Below are positions 46,442-61,223 of a stretch of DNA of 64,000 bases, in pieces. The DNA is taken from the NCBI GenBank assembly GCA_037013495.1, contig CM072811.1:27427659-27491658 (forward strand), given 5' to 3'. Both the position numbers and the translations under genes were made by a program. The first letter of the stretch is position 1. Every line of letters starts with the position of its first letter. The stretch is from Hippophae tibetana. Its lineage: Eukaryota > Streptophyta > Magnoliopsida > Rosales > Elaeagnaceae. Under the pieces are notes generated by a model. It saw only the letters and a list, made by a program, of their open reading frames with translations, was not told the origin of the DNA and did no database searches.

Positions 46442-49400
46442 ATGGTATCATAGCATTGAAGTTCAGTGACTTTAATTATGGATCATAATAGTGGGACTGT
46501 GGGAGAAGCTACACTCATGAATGATAGTGCTATGGATTAAGAGGATCATGACATTGTTAACTTTCAAAATCAAGTTATTTCTATCAAGTTAGATAAATCT
46601 AATTTCTTAGTTTGAAAATAACAAGTACTCAAGTTTTTATGTAGCTTAGATCTTAAAGAATTTATCACATATAAATCTCTATTAAAGTTTTTCCAAGGAA
46701 TAAAATCTAATCCAAAGTTTAAAGCATGGAAAAGATAAAGATCAAATGATAGGTAGAAGGTTTATGAATTGCTTATGTCAAGAAGTGTTGAGACAAATAT
46801 TAGGCTTTGATACACCTAAAGAGGCTTGGATTGCATTGGACAATTATTTTTTCGTCTAAATACAAATCAAGAACTATACAATTAAGGCAAGAATTGTTGA
46901 AGATGAACAAAGGAAGCTTGAATGTACATGACTATGTGTTGAAACTACATAATGTTTTAGATCAGCTAGAATCTACTAGTTTTTCTTTAAGCAAAGTAGA
47001 TAAGATCCTTTACTTAGTCAACGATGTTAATAAAGACTTTGAATTAGTAGTATCCACTTTGCTCGCTAGAATGCAATGAGAGCAGATAATACTATTAGAA
47101 GCTATTTCTTTGCTATTAGGACATGTGAGTTGACTGGAACCAGGAATGCAATATATGATTCTCTATTACCTTTTTTCATCTAGCTAAAATGTAAAAAGAT
47201 CCTTTACAAAATCCTTAGAGTATGCCTATTAACTTTCAACAAGCATATAAGGCTATTAAATCTTTGTCTTATACACATAATGCTCTACCTATACAATGAT
47301 CATATATGATTTTTTTCTTCTAATGCAATTTTCTTTCCTATGCATTAGTCTATTCCTAATTCCATGTCTATGAATTTCTTTGCTACTGTTATTAATAGAG
47401 GTAGGAGTCCTAGTGGAGGTAGATTATTTGTTTTTCCTAATAATAAAAATAGGCTTATTTGCCAACTATGTGGAAAAATTGGTCATATTGTTTCAAAATG
47501 TTGGTTTCGATATGATCATTTCTTTCAACCACAACTCCAATCTTTGCAAATTTCTTCCAATACTCAAGCATTCATCTTAATTTCAATCAATATGGTTTTA
47601 GCCAGTTTCCTTCTTATCAATCATCTTAATTAAACAAAACTCTTGTATCTCAATCTTGTATACCTCATCCTTATTTTTCTCAATATAGATCTCAAGCTCA
47701 TCTTGCACAGATTCCTTTTCTCCTTCTTCTTAACTACCTATCTCTTCTACAAAATTTTCAATATCATATTCTTTTCCTCCTAATGTACAAGTGTTACAGA
47801 ACTGGATGTCTTCTTCGTCAATGTCTTCAGCTTTTCTAGTAGCTTTTAAAGTTGCATCTGAACCTTTTTGGTATCACAATTTTGGAGTATCTCATCATGT
47901 CACTGTTGATCCTAGAAATCTAGCCACTTTTTAACCTTATACTGGTAATGATCAGCTAGTTGTTAGAAATGGTAAGAAACTCAATATCTATAGTGTTGGT
48001 TTTCATCTTTTCTAGTTCATAAACATACCTTTCTTATGTCTAAAATTCTTCATGTTCCTAATATTGTAAAGAATCTCCTTAGTATTGCTTAACTTTGTAA
48101 AGGCAATGATGTCTTTTTTTGATTTTCATTCTAATTTTTGTTCTGTGAAGGACAAGACCTTAACCAAGGAGCTTTTCATAGTCAAACTAATGAAGGTCTT
48201 CATGTCTTTTATCTAGAGCTTGATAGATGTTCTCTTACTGCTACTCTCTTTTCCTTTTCTCAAGTAATTACCATAGATGCTAATATTAGTCAAAATGTAG
48301 CTAATTCTTCTAATTTGGTGCTATGGCACAATAGATTTGCTTATGCCTTTTTTCCTGTTATAAATAAGACTATGTAGAATTGTAATATTCTAATCAATGA
48401 TAATAAAGTAGCTTCTCTTATTTGTCTTCGTTCTCAATTAGGAAATTTGTATAAACTTCCTTTTCAACCTCTATCTCTTATGCTAATGAACATATTCCTG
48501 TCACACACTCACACCTATGGGTATCTTCTATAGTGTCTAGAAATGACTTTCATTATTATGTTCACTTCACTAATGAATATTCTAGGTTTTTATGGATATT
48601 TTTTTCTTAAAACTAAGGATGTTTTTTAAGCTTTTTTACAATTTAAATCTTCAGTTAAACTTCAATTAGGAACTAAGGATAAACTCTTACAATCTGACCT
48701 AGGTGGTGAGTTTCTAGCTTTTATGAACTATTTGTCTCAGTATGGCATTACTCATTGCACTTCCTTTCCTTCTATTCATGAGAAAAACGGTCTTGTAGAA
48801 AGGAGTCACAAACAAATTGCGAATCAAGGACTTTTTCTTATTACTCATGCTCATAAGTCACTTATATTTTTGGCAAGGCTTTCTACTTCATAGTTTTTGT
48901 CGTCAATTGGTTGCCTACTTTAGTCTTAAACTTTCAATCTCCATTTGATAAAGTTTTTCATGTTACTCCTGATTTTAGTTTCTTGAAGGTTTATGGTTGT
49001 TATGTTATCCTTTTGTCCAAGCCTTGTATATTTCTTGAGTACAATCCAAGACATAAAGGTTACAAGTGCTTAAATGACATAGAAAAAATTTATATTTCTA
49101 TACATGTTACTTTTGATGAGTTATCTTTTCCTTTTGCAAATCTTAATAATTTCTCTTTTGCTTGTTCTTCTTCTAAGCTTGCTTTGATTTGTACTGTTTT
49201 ACTTATTGTTACTAAATTTTTCCCTATTTCTTTGTCTAGATCTTATAGTCTGCCAAATATTGAGCCTTTTATTGTCTTCTGCTCCTTTGTCTACATATGA
49301 TCATGTTTTGTCTTTATCTTCCCAACCTTCTCCTTTTGTCCTTATTTATCCTATCTCTACTTAATCTACACACATGTTAGATTTACTTGTTCCTGTTATT

Positions 49401-49603
49401 TTTTTTCCTGTACAATCTCACCTAGTTTTCCCTTTTGTATCCCTTATCTTCTTTCTTTACCAATGTCTTCTAAACTAGTCACAATTAATGACCATTCTAT
49501 AACTACAAGATCAAAATTGGGGATTTTTAGGCGAAAGTCTTAACTGTTGATTTGTTTGTCCATGCCCTAACTAATATTAAACAAGTTTTAAGTCATGAAT
49601 GAT

Positions 49604-51054
49604 TAACACACGAATTGTGTTTAATGAATACAAAAATATATGTATTATAATAAGTAATATAATTATAAGAAAATATCGTTCTCATTGAGATTATATTATC
49701 AGAAACTAATTTTTTAAATAAAAAAATAAAAATCAATTTTTTGGTTTTTTTATATTTTAAGAAAGGAAAATAAAAAAAACTAAAAATAAATAACAATAAT
49801 TAATTGAATTAGATTTAGTAACTAAGAAGACATATGAGAAAATATCTAAGAATACTTAATCTCCCAATTTTCTAAACATGTGAATCACTAAAATCCCTCA
49901 ATATAATTATCAACCAATTACATAATCATTTAAATATAACCTAACATGTATTCCTCTCTTAAGTTCATTAATTATGGATTACATACATAAGAATAATACA
50001 TCTCTGCCTATAAATTATGCATTTTATTTAGTCAATACAAACAATTAAATAATTCTCTCAAATATATTTATTTGCCTCTATAGATCAATTGTTGGCTAAA
50101 ATATTAATAGCATAAAATCAAATTAAATAATATAATTATAATTATAATTGGGATAAAATATTAGATCATCACATGTTGAAAATTGAGTTCATAAGACGCA
50201 TAGATTAATAAATTAACTAGACATAATTTTGTTCATAAAACTTATATTTTTCATAAAGAAAGACATAAATATTGATAAAGAAAGGTGAAAAATAAGAAAT
50301 ACAATCAATATCTTTAAATGTAATACCAATATCCTCTTGAATCTCTAATAAAATTGTATCTCTTTTTTATTTTTTCTGTATTTTTGTCTCTTATTAGCTC
50401 CAAAAATTGGTAAAAGTTATATTAATTTTTCCTCATTAGGATTTATGGGGTAATTAGGGTGTTAAATATACCTCAAGTAGAATTTGGACTATTAAATAAA
50501 ATTCAGATCAATAGTTGGGATGAAAAAGAGAAAAATTAACGACGCTAGCCAATAAGGACATGACACATGGCACACAGTATTCACTGGGCAAATCAATGTG
50601 TGATGCTTGAAAAGGGAGATTAGTCTTGGTCAACACATATTGAGTCAATGTGATGTGGTGTGACATGATTCACTATTATAGATGGCGTGGCACGATGATG
50701 GAAGGAGTGGATGAATCGCTTGAACACTTGTGGCAAGATTTTTGACCATGGGATGAAGTTGAATTTAATGTTGTGTTGACACGTGGCATAACATTACATC
50801 ACACTACACACACATGACTATCTACAATTGGGTCTCTCTACTTGTGTGGCATCCACTTGGCTTTCTAGTCAGCTTCTATGCTTGCATGGCATCCACGTGA
50901 TAATTTTTGATTAATCCCGCGTTAAAAATCCATAAATATTCTAAACAATCCCTAAAAATTATATTTTCACCTCTTTTCACTAGAAAGTTTATATTTTTAA
51001 TCCTAAAATATTATTTATTGAATAAAATGAGAAAATATTAAGGAGAAAAGTGCA
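49604..51054 (-). mobile_element. Probable solo LTR inserted in Copia-4
   Basis: Copia-4 coding similarity stops near 49598 and resumes near 51060. The inserted 1.45 kb is non-coding and contains, at the left, a block (AAGTAATATA ... ATATCGTTCTCATTGAGATT) resembling the left end of the solo LTR at 58642-60406 (AAGTAATAAA ... TATCGTTCCCATAGAGATT). A GC-richer promoter-like stretch (ACGTGG, CACGTG words) lies at 50530-50920. Candidate target copies ATGAT and TTGAT flank it. The two insertions appear to belong to related LTR families on the minus strand. Confidence 0.65.
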
Positions 51055-52540
51055 TTGATGACTCTACTTTTATAAGATCATCCATGAAGGGTGGGAAAAA
51101 GTCTATGTAAGATGAATATGATGCACTTCTTAGGAACAACACGTGGGTGTTAGTTCCTTCACCTCCAAAGATGACTGTTATAGGCCACGTGGGTTTGGAT
51201 AGTAAAAAAAGATCTTGATGAGACCTTTTCTAAACTCAAATAAAGACTTATTACTCAAGGTTATGACCATAACCAGGTTTTGATTTTCATGAAACGTTTT
51301 CCAGTTGTGAAGCCTGTGACTATACATATGGTGCTTACAGTTGCTTTAACCAAAGGATGGAAATTGCATTAGATAGATGTCAATAACTACATGGCTCAAC
51401 CATTAGGATTTTTTTCATTCATAGTTTCTTAGCCATGTGTGCAAGCTTACAAAAGCCATATATGGGCTCAAGCAAGCCCGATGGTCTTCGTTTGACCCTT
51501 TCTCCATCACGTTGTGTAGCCTAAGTTTCACCAAGAGTAAAGCGGAACCATCTCTTTTCTGTAGATTTGTTCACAATTAGGTTGTCTATTTATTGGTCTA
51601 TGTTGATGATATCATCATCATAGGCTCAACTGATGTAGGAGCTCAGTCTTTAATTCGACTATTCAATGACAAGTTTTCTTTGAAATACTTGGGGTTTCTT
51701 TCTTGTTTTCTTGGCATTAACATTATTCATTTGGTCAATAGTGATCTGCTTCTGTTTTAGTCCAAATACATTAAAGATTTGGTTGTTATGCTAAGATGGA
51801 TTTTACTAAACCAAGTAATTATTCTATGCTTTCTTCTCTTATGCTCTCTGTTTTAGATGGTGAGTTGATGTTTAATGCTTCCTTTTATCGAGGCATTATG
51901 AGGGATCTACAATATGTAACCCTCACACGGCCTGATATTTGCTACTTAGTAAATTTATGTCATCCCCATAAGAAGGTCACTGAACAATAGTTAAAAGGAT
52001 CTTGAAGTATCTAACTGGCACTATACATCATAGAGTTGTCTTTAAACCTTCTACTAGTTTACTAGTGGTTGGTTTTACTGATGCAGACTAGAGTTTTGGT
52101 CCAGATGACATGAAGTCTACATCAAGCATTTCCATGTTTTTAGAGGCTAATCCTATGTTGTGGAGCTATCCGAAGCAACATGTGGTTAAACAATATAGGG
52201 CCTTGGCTTGTGCAACTAATGAATTTTGTGGTTGAAATGTATTTTGTGTGAAATGAAGGTGTGTCCATCTATAGTACCTATCTTGTGGTGTGATTATTTG
52301 AGCATAATTGTGCTAGAAACCAACCATGTTCTTCATGTTTGCACCAAGCATGTGGAGCTCGATATACATATTTTGCAAGAAAAATTTCTTACACAAGAGT
52401 TATTGGCATAGCACATTCTTTTAGAGGAACAAACTGGTGATTGTTTAACCAAATATTTGCCTATGTAGCTCTTTGTTAAACATCATTCTAAACTCAATAT
52501 TATTCCATTTCCATTGAGTTTGAAAGGGATGATAAGGGAG

Positions 52541-52738
52541 TGTAAAATTTTCCTAATTCAATTTGTTTTATTTTTTGTTCAATAGGCAATGCCAATGTTC
52601 ACGATTGTGGTTTATGGGTGCACTGTAGTGCAGTAGAGTCTACTCAATTGAGTTGATGTTGTGGGTATCTTATAGAAAATATTAGATGCCTTTAGCAAAT
52701 CACGCGTGTTTAGTATGAAAGCATTACATAAGTTTATT
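52541..52738 (+). repeat. 3' LTR (truncated) of Copia-4
   Basis: Starts directly after the purine tract ATAAGGGAG and matches the start of the 5' LTR. It stops near 52738, next to the Gypsy-5 integrase end. Confidence 0.8.
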
Positions 52739-53938
52739 ATATACATGGAGTAATATATTGAAACTAAAGCATATATTGAAATACATTAAAAGTTGTAATT
52801 TTTTAAGTGTCGAGCATTCCAACTAGTACTATCTTTAGAACCTTCGATGCTCTCCACCTAGTGTTCCTACTTTTATTTGATATAGACCCTCCCAGTTTGT
52901 GTCCGTCTTTTCATTCATCCACTCTTTCTTGTATGGGAAGACCTTATTAAGAACCCAATCACCTAGAAAGAATGAATTAAAGTATACAACTTTGTTATAA
53001 TAATATGTCACACTTCTCTTTTGGTCAATCATTCTTCTCAAGGCTTCATTCTTTTTTCCTCTACTAGTACTAGATACTAGATCGATTGATCTGTTTGACA
53101 TGTTTTGGTCTTTAATTTGAACAAACCTTACAATTGAAACTTTTATCTCTATTAGGATTACAACTTTGGTCCCTTACACTAGCAAGAAATGTGTCTTTTT
53201 GGTGCTACCTCTGGCACTAGTTTTGATGGCCTATAAAGCACCAGATAGCTTCTTTAACCACCTTTCTTTAGTAGTTTTCAACCTCTTCTTTAGAAAATTT
53301 AGTACCAATTTATTTGAAAACTCTATCTGATAGTTAGCTTATTGATAGTATGGAGTTGAATGACACATTTTCATATTGTACTTTGTAGTGAATTCTTTGA
53401 TCTTATGGCATATGAAATGTTTTCCATTATCAATGAAAATCCCTTTAGGCAAGCTGAAACCATAAATTAGGGTCTTCTATATTAATCAAATTATCTCATC
53501 TTCCCTTATTCTGTCAAAAGGTTCTTTTTCAATCAATTTTGAGGAATAGTTTGTGGCGACTAATAAGAACTTCTTGATATTTCATTAATCTCAAAGTTGG
53601 TAAATTTCAAAACTTTTCTTTTTTAACTGCTCTACATATCTTCTCATTTTGGCTTCAAATATACCAAAGTATTGATTGACCACTAGCCATGAGTCACTAT
53701 GTAATACAATACTATTTGCTCTAAGTTTCTTTGAAGTCATAGCACCAAAGATATTTGCTTCATATTCTACAATATTATTGGTTACTTCGAAGTCCATTAT
53801 CACAACATATTTGAAACAATTTCCACCAAGATATATTATAACAACTCCTAGTCCAACACCTTTAAAATTGTGGGCACCATCGATGAATACTTGACAAATG
53901 GGAATTTCTTTTACATCTATGACATATTGATGAATGCC

Positions 53939-55657
53939 TAAAAAGTACTAAAATTACCATGATTTAATGTACTTTAATTGATTAAATAGATTTATATTTG
54001 TATGATTTTATCATATTTTTATATAAATTTGTTTTTTCGAAATCACAGGTATTTTTATTATTTTTTAGGTATTTTCGTTCAAAATAAACTTAAAGACATA
54101 AAGAAAAATACTGTAGGAAATACTTCACAAGTATATTGAAAAAATAAATGAGGAAAAGTCAAAAATATGGATTTTTTTTAGACAAAATGGGTCAAAATGG
54201 TCAAAATCCCGTGTGTGATAGCCTATCCGCATTGAGTCTTACATGCAACAGTCCATCCTTGATGTGTCCTACTCACGAACGTTCAGGCCAACCATCCATC
54301 TACTGAGATTTTTGTGCCCCATACGCGTGCCAACTTGTCCAAACGCATCCAAATTCAAATTTTAAAATATCCTCCCCTTTTTGGCTCTTTTTCTTTACCT
54401 ATTAAAGGACTCTTTTCCTCCATTGTAAAACACACAATTTTCGAAGAACTTTCTCTCTCTAGAAAGTTTTCATTTTTTTAGTTTTTAAGTTCTTCTCTTT
54501 TTGAGAAGAATGAACTATGTTTTTATAAATTTTTAGTTTTTAATTCAATAAGTGAAAATACAAATTTGTTTGGAGGTTTTCCAACAACAGAATTAGCATC
54601 AAACTGTTGTAAAAATTCTTTTAAGGTATTATTTTAATGGATTCTTTACAATTATTTTTCTATGTTTTATTCTTATATGTTATATTTAATTTGTCTGTGA
54701 TTAAATTTAACATGGTTTACTGTTTGTAAAAATGATATAATTATAATGTTATTATGCTTGCAAAATATTAAATAGGTAAAATATTTTCATAAAATAAATT
54801 GATTTTATTTTTATTCAAGATTTTATATTAAAGATGTTAGAGAGAAAAACATTATTTTTCATTACAAATTTAAATCTAAAAATTAAATTTTATGGTTTAA
54901 TTATCTAGTCTGATTTAGAGTAGTGTTCTTTTATTTGTTTTGTACAATCGCGTGTTAGTTAGAGTAAAACTCTATTTCAAAAGTTTTTTATAAGAACTAT
55001 TATTCAAAAATGTATTGACGACATATTTTCAGTTATGTTTTTAAAACTTGAAAGTTAGTACTTGGATAATTAAATTCTTAGGTTTAATTTGAAAACCTTG
55101 AATAAAGTCTAATTATTTGACTTCGCCTAAATCTATGATTAGATGGTTTGTTATTTTCTTAGAAATAAAACTAAAATTTAATATTTAATTAATTAATAGG
55201 CTATGCCTAAGAATATTGGTTAGTTAATATTAAATAAAAGAATTTGGGCCGGGAAGGACACTTTCGTACCAAAAATAAAAAAATCAACAAATATCCATTT
55301 ATATATTTAATAACCTAAATAATATGAGCTAGCATAATTAACTTAATTATTATATCATTAACTACTCCACTATTATGAACGATAAAATTTGCATTATTGT
55401 TTATTGAATCTATATCTATGTTTCTGTTTATTTTTATGTTATTAGATAAGAAAAGAAACAAACAAAAATATCATGACAGAATGTTTAAGATTTAATTTTG
55501 TTTTAATATTTTTAATAATAAATTAAAAACCACGTATATTCCTTTCTTAGATCGACCTTGAGAGTATACTTATCATTTTTTATAAAATGATTCGTGTACT
55601 TGCGAGAATGTTACAAATAATAAAACCACAAAGTATTTCGCAAGGTCGGTATTTGTA
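53939..55657 (+). mobile_element. Solo LTR inserted between the two RNase H regions of Gypsy-5
   Basis: Flanked by identical 5-bp copies ATGCC (53934-53938 and 55658-55662), and the Gypsy-5 sequence is continuous across the site if one copy is removed. The 1,719-bp insert is non-coding. In plus orientation it has a promoter-like TATTAAAGGACTC near 54399 followed by a leader-like TTCTCTCTCTAG and a long AT-rich remainder. Its termini do not show a clean TG..CA, so the class (LTR, plus strand) is inferred from length, target size and promoter-leader layout. Confidence 0.75.
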
Positions 55658-58641
55658 ATGCCAGTCTTGTGACTCATGACATACGTCAACCATTACTTCA
55701 TTATTGATAAATTTTGGCGATATACTCTACTTGGCAACAAAAGTTTCCAACGCTTGAGCTTTTATGGAAGTCCTAAACATATACTTGATATCATACTCTC
55801 CCATCTCGATTGCAATATGTGCTAGTCTCCTTACCACTTTGGTTTTGTCAACACATTCTTAAATGGATGAGAGGTGAGTAATACCATTATGTGTGAGCCA
55901 AAATAATGTCCATGTTTTTGTGCTGCCATTTTTAGAGTAAAAGCCAACTTGTCAATTGTTAGATATTTGTTTTGGGCATTAGTCAAGATATAGTTGATGT
56001 AATAGATAGGGTGTTGGACCTTGTATATTTCTACTAGGTGTATGACACTGTGTATTTGAGGGGTAACAATAAAATATAAATATAACTTTTCTCTTGGGGT
56101 AGGGCTGATCAATACAGGAGGTGTTCTCCAGTATTTCTTGATTCCTTAGAAAGTTCTACCACAATCTTCATCCTAGAAAACTAATGTGTTCTTTCTTAAC
56201 ATATTAAAGAAAGGTAGGCATTTTTTAGTGCATTTGGAAATTAATTTGTTAAGTTCAATAATTCTTCCATTTAATTATTGGATTCCTTTTAGATCATTGT
56301 AAGGATTTATTTTAACTAAAGCTTGTTTCTTGTCTAGATTAGCCTCAGTTCCTCGGGAAGAGATAAGATATGCAAGGAATTTTCCTAAGGGAACACCAAA
56401 AACACTTTTTTTAGGATTAAGTTTCATATATACCTTCGGATAACACAAAATATTTATTCCAAGTCTTTAACGTGATCTACATAATGTGTTGATTTAATCA
56501 CCATGTCATCCATATACGCTTCCATATTCCTTCCCAATTGATTAGTAAACATCCTATTGACGAGACATTGATAAATGGCTCATGTTTTTCTAAATCAAAA
56601 GGAATTTTAGTGTAATAGGGAGTCCCCACTTCAGTGAGAAAAGATTTTTATTTTCGTCTTCTGGATGCATCTTGATATGTTGATAACTAGAACATACATA
56701 AAAAAAACTCATTAAATAGAATTTGAAGGTAGCGTCAGCTAGTTGATCAATACTTGGCAAAGAAAAAACAATCATTTAGGAAGGAATCATTCACATCTAT
56801 AAAAGCTACACATATTCGTGTTAAGCCATAAGCCTTCTTTACCAATAATATGTTGGATAGCCATGTTAGATAGTCTACTTCTCTAATAATCTTTGTCTCT
56901 TTAAGAATGGTAACTTAGGTTTTAAACACCTCATTATTTTCTATTAGAAAATTTCTTTTTTTTTTCTGCTTGATAGGTCTGACATTTGGATCAATATTTA
57001 ACCTATGGGTTATGACCCTTGGTTCAATTCTAGACATACCTGCAAGTTTTCACGCGAATATATCATAGTTGGTTTTCAAGAAATGAGATATTTGATCTTT
57101 AACCTCTATTGATAAGTTTGTTCTTAACTTTAAATAGTGGCCTTCCCCTGCATCTCCAACTTATATATCCTCAACTCCATTTGAATCAACCAATTCTAAT
57201 AGGCACCTGCCTCTGGGTTATTTATGACGAGACCCACACTCTAATTTCTACTTTGGAACAACCTTTTTTTTTATTTTAGCATTATAACAAGTCCTAGCTT
57301 TATCTCGGTCTTCCCTTATCTATTTTATGCCTTCCCTTATTGGGTATTTAATGAATTGGTGAAAATTTGATGAAAATTCCTTCATCTTATATATCCACAG
57401 TCTCTCTAGAATGGTATTGTAGTGGGCTAGAGCATCAATTATCACAAAGTTGGTCATAATAATTGATTCGGTTACCATGACTGGAAACATCAAGGTTCCA
57501 ATAGAATATGTGGTACTACTATTGAATCCTACTAGAGGCATCTCCTTCTCTATGATATCACCATCTTTCACCCAATGTCTTTATTGTAGCAAGGAATAGC
57601 ATATCAACAAAACTCTCGATATCAATCAAGATTATACAAGCATCGCATGACCCTACTCATAAAGTTACTACTAAAGGTTGTTCATAAGGAGTTAAGATCT
57701 CATCATCACTGGTGAAGGTGATTATGGCAATGTGTGGTCCTCTATGAAAATTATAAATATGAGGAGCCCCAAGCAAGTCCCAAGCGTACCTTTTACGTGG
57801 ATTATTGGATGTTCCATTGAGACTAGTCTTTCTATGCATGGTATGAATAGTTCCCACAATATCTTCATTGTATGGCTTAAAGTCTCTCATTAGGGTTGAC
57901 GGCTTATTCTTTTGTTATCATTTCCCACAAGATCACTTAAGTATTCTATGGATAACATATCTTCTATTTCTTTCTTTAGGTGCCTATAATCTTGTGTTTG
58001 ATGTCCTATATTCTTATGAAAGGCACACCATTTGAATGTATCTCTAAGTGGTGCCCCCATCTTAGGTGGCCATCTCACGTTTTGTTCATTCTTCATCCTT
58101 AATACAGCTTAAGCCAAGCTTACCCATAAAATGTGGACCTCTAAAGGGTGATGATAGTGACTTACACCAAGGTCTAGGATTTCTTGACCATTGGCCTTCT
58201 TCTAGGGACTTAGGGTAAGATGTTTTTTTTGTTAACCATTTTATCTTGAGTTACTCTCTCCGAGCTCATCCTCATTTTTTTGTTTTTCTGGTACAATTTA
58301 TCTAACTTCAACTCTCTCTCAAGATTAACAAACTTTTTGGCCTCTCAATAATCCTCTTTCATTGTATGTGGCACAATTATTGTTAATTCAACAAACATAA
58401 CTGAATTTCTCAACAGACCTTGCCTAAATGTAGTAGTGTTAGGATAGTCTACAATTTCTAATTTTTCTTCTCCTAACCTTCTCATGTATTTCTCTACGTG
58501 TTTTTGGGTGATTGAGAAGAAATGATGATATTCTTTCCTTATATGCTTACTATTGGCATAATTGGTAATGAACACCTTAGAGAATTGAGAAAATGAAGTT
58601 ATGGTATGAGGGGTGTTGTCTCTTTTGGAGAACATAAAACG

Positions 58642-60406
58642 TGCAAGCATACACGGTCATAAGTAATAAAATTTGATAAGTAAGTTATCGTTCCCATAGA
58701 GATTTGTTAATACAGTTTGTTGAGTACTAAAACTATCTCTCTCTGATTTTATCCAAAACGATCGTTGATTGGAACAAATTTAAGAAAAGAGTTTAATAAC
58801 AAAATAAAAGAAATCTAGAATTACAATTTTTCACCAAATTAATCAACTCAAATCATGTTATTTTCTTTTGATTTATATATTTTTTAGTACATTTAATTTG
58901 TCAACTGAAAACTTCTAATTTTATTCATACATCTCTTCCGAGTTCCATATAAAAACACCTCGTTAAATTAACTCACTCTATTCCTATGAGAATTAAATTC
59001 ACCGAGATTCATTACGTTCTAAGTTCTAAAATGGCCACACATACAATTAGGGTATATTCCCATCCTTCATCATACATGTCATTCTATTTATGAGCAATAT
59101 ACACAAAAATGCCTATTTCAAGTTTATTTAAGTGTCACAGATCATTTGATAAAATTCGTAAATAATCAAAAACATTAAGCACAAAATAGAATAAACAACT
59201 CAAACGTCTTATAAATCGTTCAAAAATAATTAAAATAAAACCTTCATAAATTTAGATCAAATGCAACCCTAGAAAAATTAATAAATTACTTCATAAATTT
59301 AAAATAAAAATTACACCAGTTTAAGAAAAATGAGATGAAGAACACAGAAAATTAAAACATCTCTTAGCACAAATATTTGGCACACGTAGAACACAACAGA
59401 AGCCAAAAATGGCTTCTGCATGTTCCACAGTCTAGAACCGAACAATACAAAAAAATCTCAAAAACTAAACTCCCCAAAAACTTTCTCACTCTCTCATACT
59501 ATCCCCTATTTATAACATCAAATTTATAAAAAAAATACATTTAAAAATATTTTTTTAATACACGCGGGGACAGATAGGTGTGGAGAAATTAATTAATTAA
59601 TACGCGTGGGGACAAAATTATATCGAAAACGCAAACTGTGGAACGTGCGTGCCTTTGATTTTTTAATTCAAAATGCATGCAACGTGTCAATCTCTAATTG
59701 GATGAATAATTAATACAGACACGTGGCAGCATTTCATTCGTTGAAGAAACCGGCTGCACGTAGAACTCGGCGCACGGGATTAGGGCGCAATAAACATGGG
59801 GGAACAACGGCTGGACGCGTCAAACATGTGGGTCCCACCTGACATAGGCCTACGCGGTAGGTGGGCCCCACTGGACACGAACGGTGTGAAAGACAGAAAC
59901 CTGCACCCACGCGAGTTGGTCGGGTGTGATAGAGACACGCGCATCGTAGCCGTTTCTTTGCTGATCGGACGGTCCACAGTGAGCGCGTGGGAGACTGCAC
60001 GTGGACTTCTTATCTTCTGCGCGAAAAATAAACTTTAATTAATTACATTTTGACCCACAAATTTAATTCAAATTACAATTTAAACTTTCTTTAATTACAG
60101 TTAAGCCCTTTTCTATTTTAAATTAAATTTTTAAACTTTTAATAATTAAAATTAAGCCCTATTTTATTTTAAATTATATTTTCGACTTTTATAAATTGCA
60201 ATTAATAACTCTATTATTTGAAATTATATTTTTGGACATAAATTTTCAATTAATTAAGTTTTCAATACAAATTATTTAATTTTCTTAAAATATAAAAAAA
60301 ACAGAAAATACTAATTTATTAAACTAAAATTAACTAAAATAATGAATAATATTGCAATTATAATTAATAAAATAGATGAAAATAACTTTATAAAATACAG
60401 TTATCA
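58642..60406 (-). mobile_element. Solo LTR inserted in the gag region of Gypsy-5
   Basis: Gypsy-5 gag similarity breaks at both ends of this 1,765-bp segment. The segment starts TGCAAGCATACACG and ends ACAGTTATCA, giving TG..CA termini in either orientation. The left end resembles the insert in Copia-4. Flanks are AAACG and AGGGG, not a matching duplication, so the target copies have decayed or the LTR formed by recombination between elements. A GC- and CpG-rich island covers 59740-60010, probably the promoter side (U3). Confidence 0.75.
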
Positions 60407-61223
60407 AGGGGCCAAGTTGTTAAACCATTTTTGAGCACTATCATATAGAATGGCTACAAAGAGTTTACATATCATAGCATATATTTAGTCTCTAGTGAGG
60501 CTCACAAGGGCCATAGTTGTTTTGAAATGCAGAACATGGGTCATAGGATCTTTCATTGCTTGATAGTTTGGATGCTTAGGGGCATTAAATTTTGAAGGTG
60601 GTTCACTATTCTCTATTTCATCGGAGAAAAGGGAAACCACAGCTGTTCACAGTCTCTATCTACATCATAATGTGATTTACCTTTGTCTTGCCTCTTGTTA
60701 GTTTCTTTGAGGACCTCATCTTACTTTCTAGTTATTTCTTCTAAGGCTTGGAAGCATGCCTCCCATATCATTTTCTATTCCAATAATTTCTCATTGTTAT
60801 GCTTGATTGCATTTTTCCCTAGAACTGATTATGCCTTAATTCTAGCATTATGTTATTAGATACCCTCTATTATGTTTCCAGCTTAGGCAGGTTCATTTCT
60901 CCTTAGAGTTGGTTCAATTTCTTAGACCAAGTCATTACCTCAACCGAGGTGAGCATCTAGATATAATCGCACACGTAGCATTCTATTCTCTCACCCGATC
61001 TTTTCGAGTTCTCCTCTTAGCTCGAGAATTTATTGTGCCAATTCTTGTTGAGGACCTTAGCTAGTAAATCTACTCGTGGTTCGACTCAAGCTTCTTCACG
61101 AGTTGGTTAGATGTTATCTTATGCATCCATTTCATTCGGTAGCCTTAATCTTTCCTTAGCTAAGGTTCCAACCATAATGAACATGGGCCTAAAAGAGTGT
61201 GAGGTGAAATGTTTGTTTATGGG

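Larger units (their letters stand above)
46005..52738 (+). mobile_element. Copia-4: decayed Copia element with a nested solo LTR
   Basis: The 5' LTR is at 46005 to about 46441, followed by primer site TGGTATCATAGCA (46443-46455). A purine tract precedes a 3' LTR that starts TGTAAAATTTTCC at 52541 and is cut off near 52738. Parts: gag about 46480-47090, zinc knuckle CQLCGKIGHIVSKCW near 47460-47505, protease region about 47850-48100, integrase about 48300-49300, reverse transcriptase about 51070-51970, RNase H about 52000-52500. A segment of about 1.45 kb (49604-51054) was inserted between integrase and RT. The reading frame is broken many times; a fossil. Confidence 0.9.

Noticed and set aside
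59734-60038. Overlapping open frames on both strands in a GC-rich patch
   Set aside because: High GC removes stop codons in all frames; translations are low-complexity Arg/Pro/Thr-rich without domain, and the patch is the promoter side of a solo LTR.
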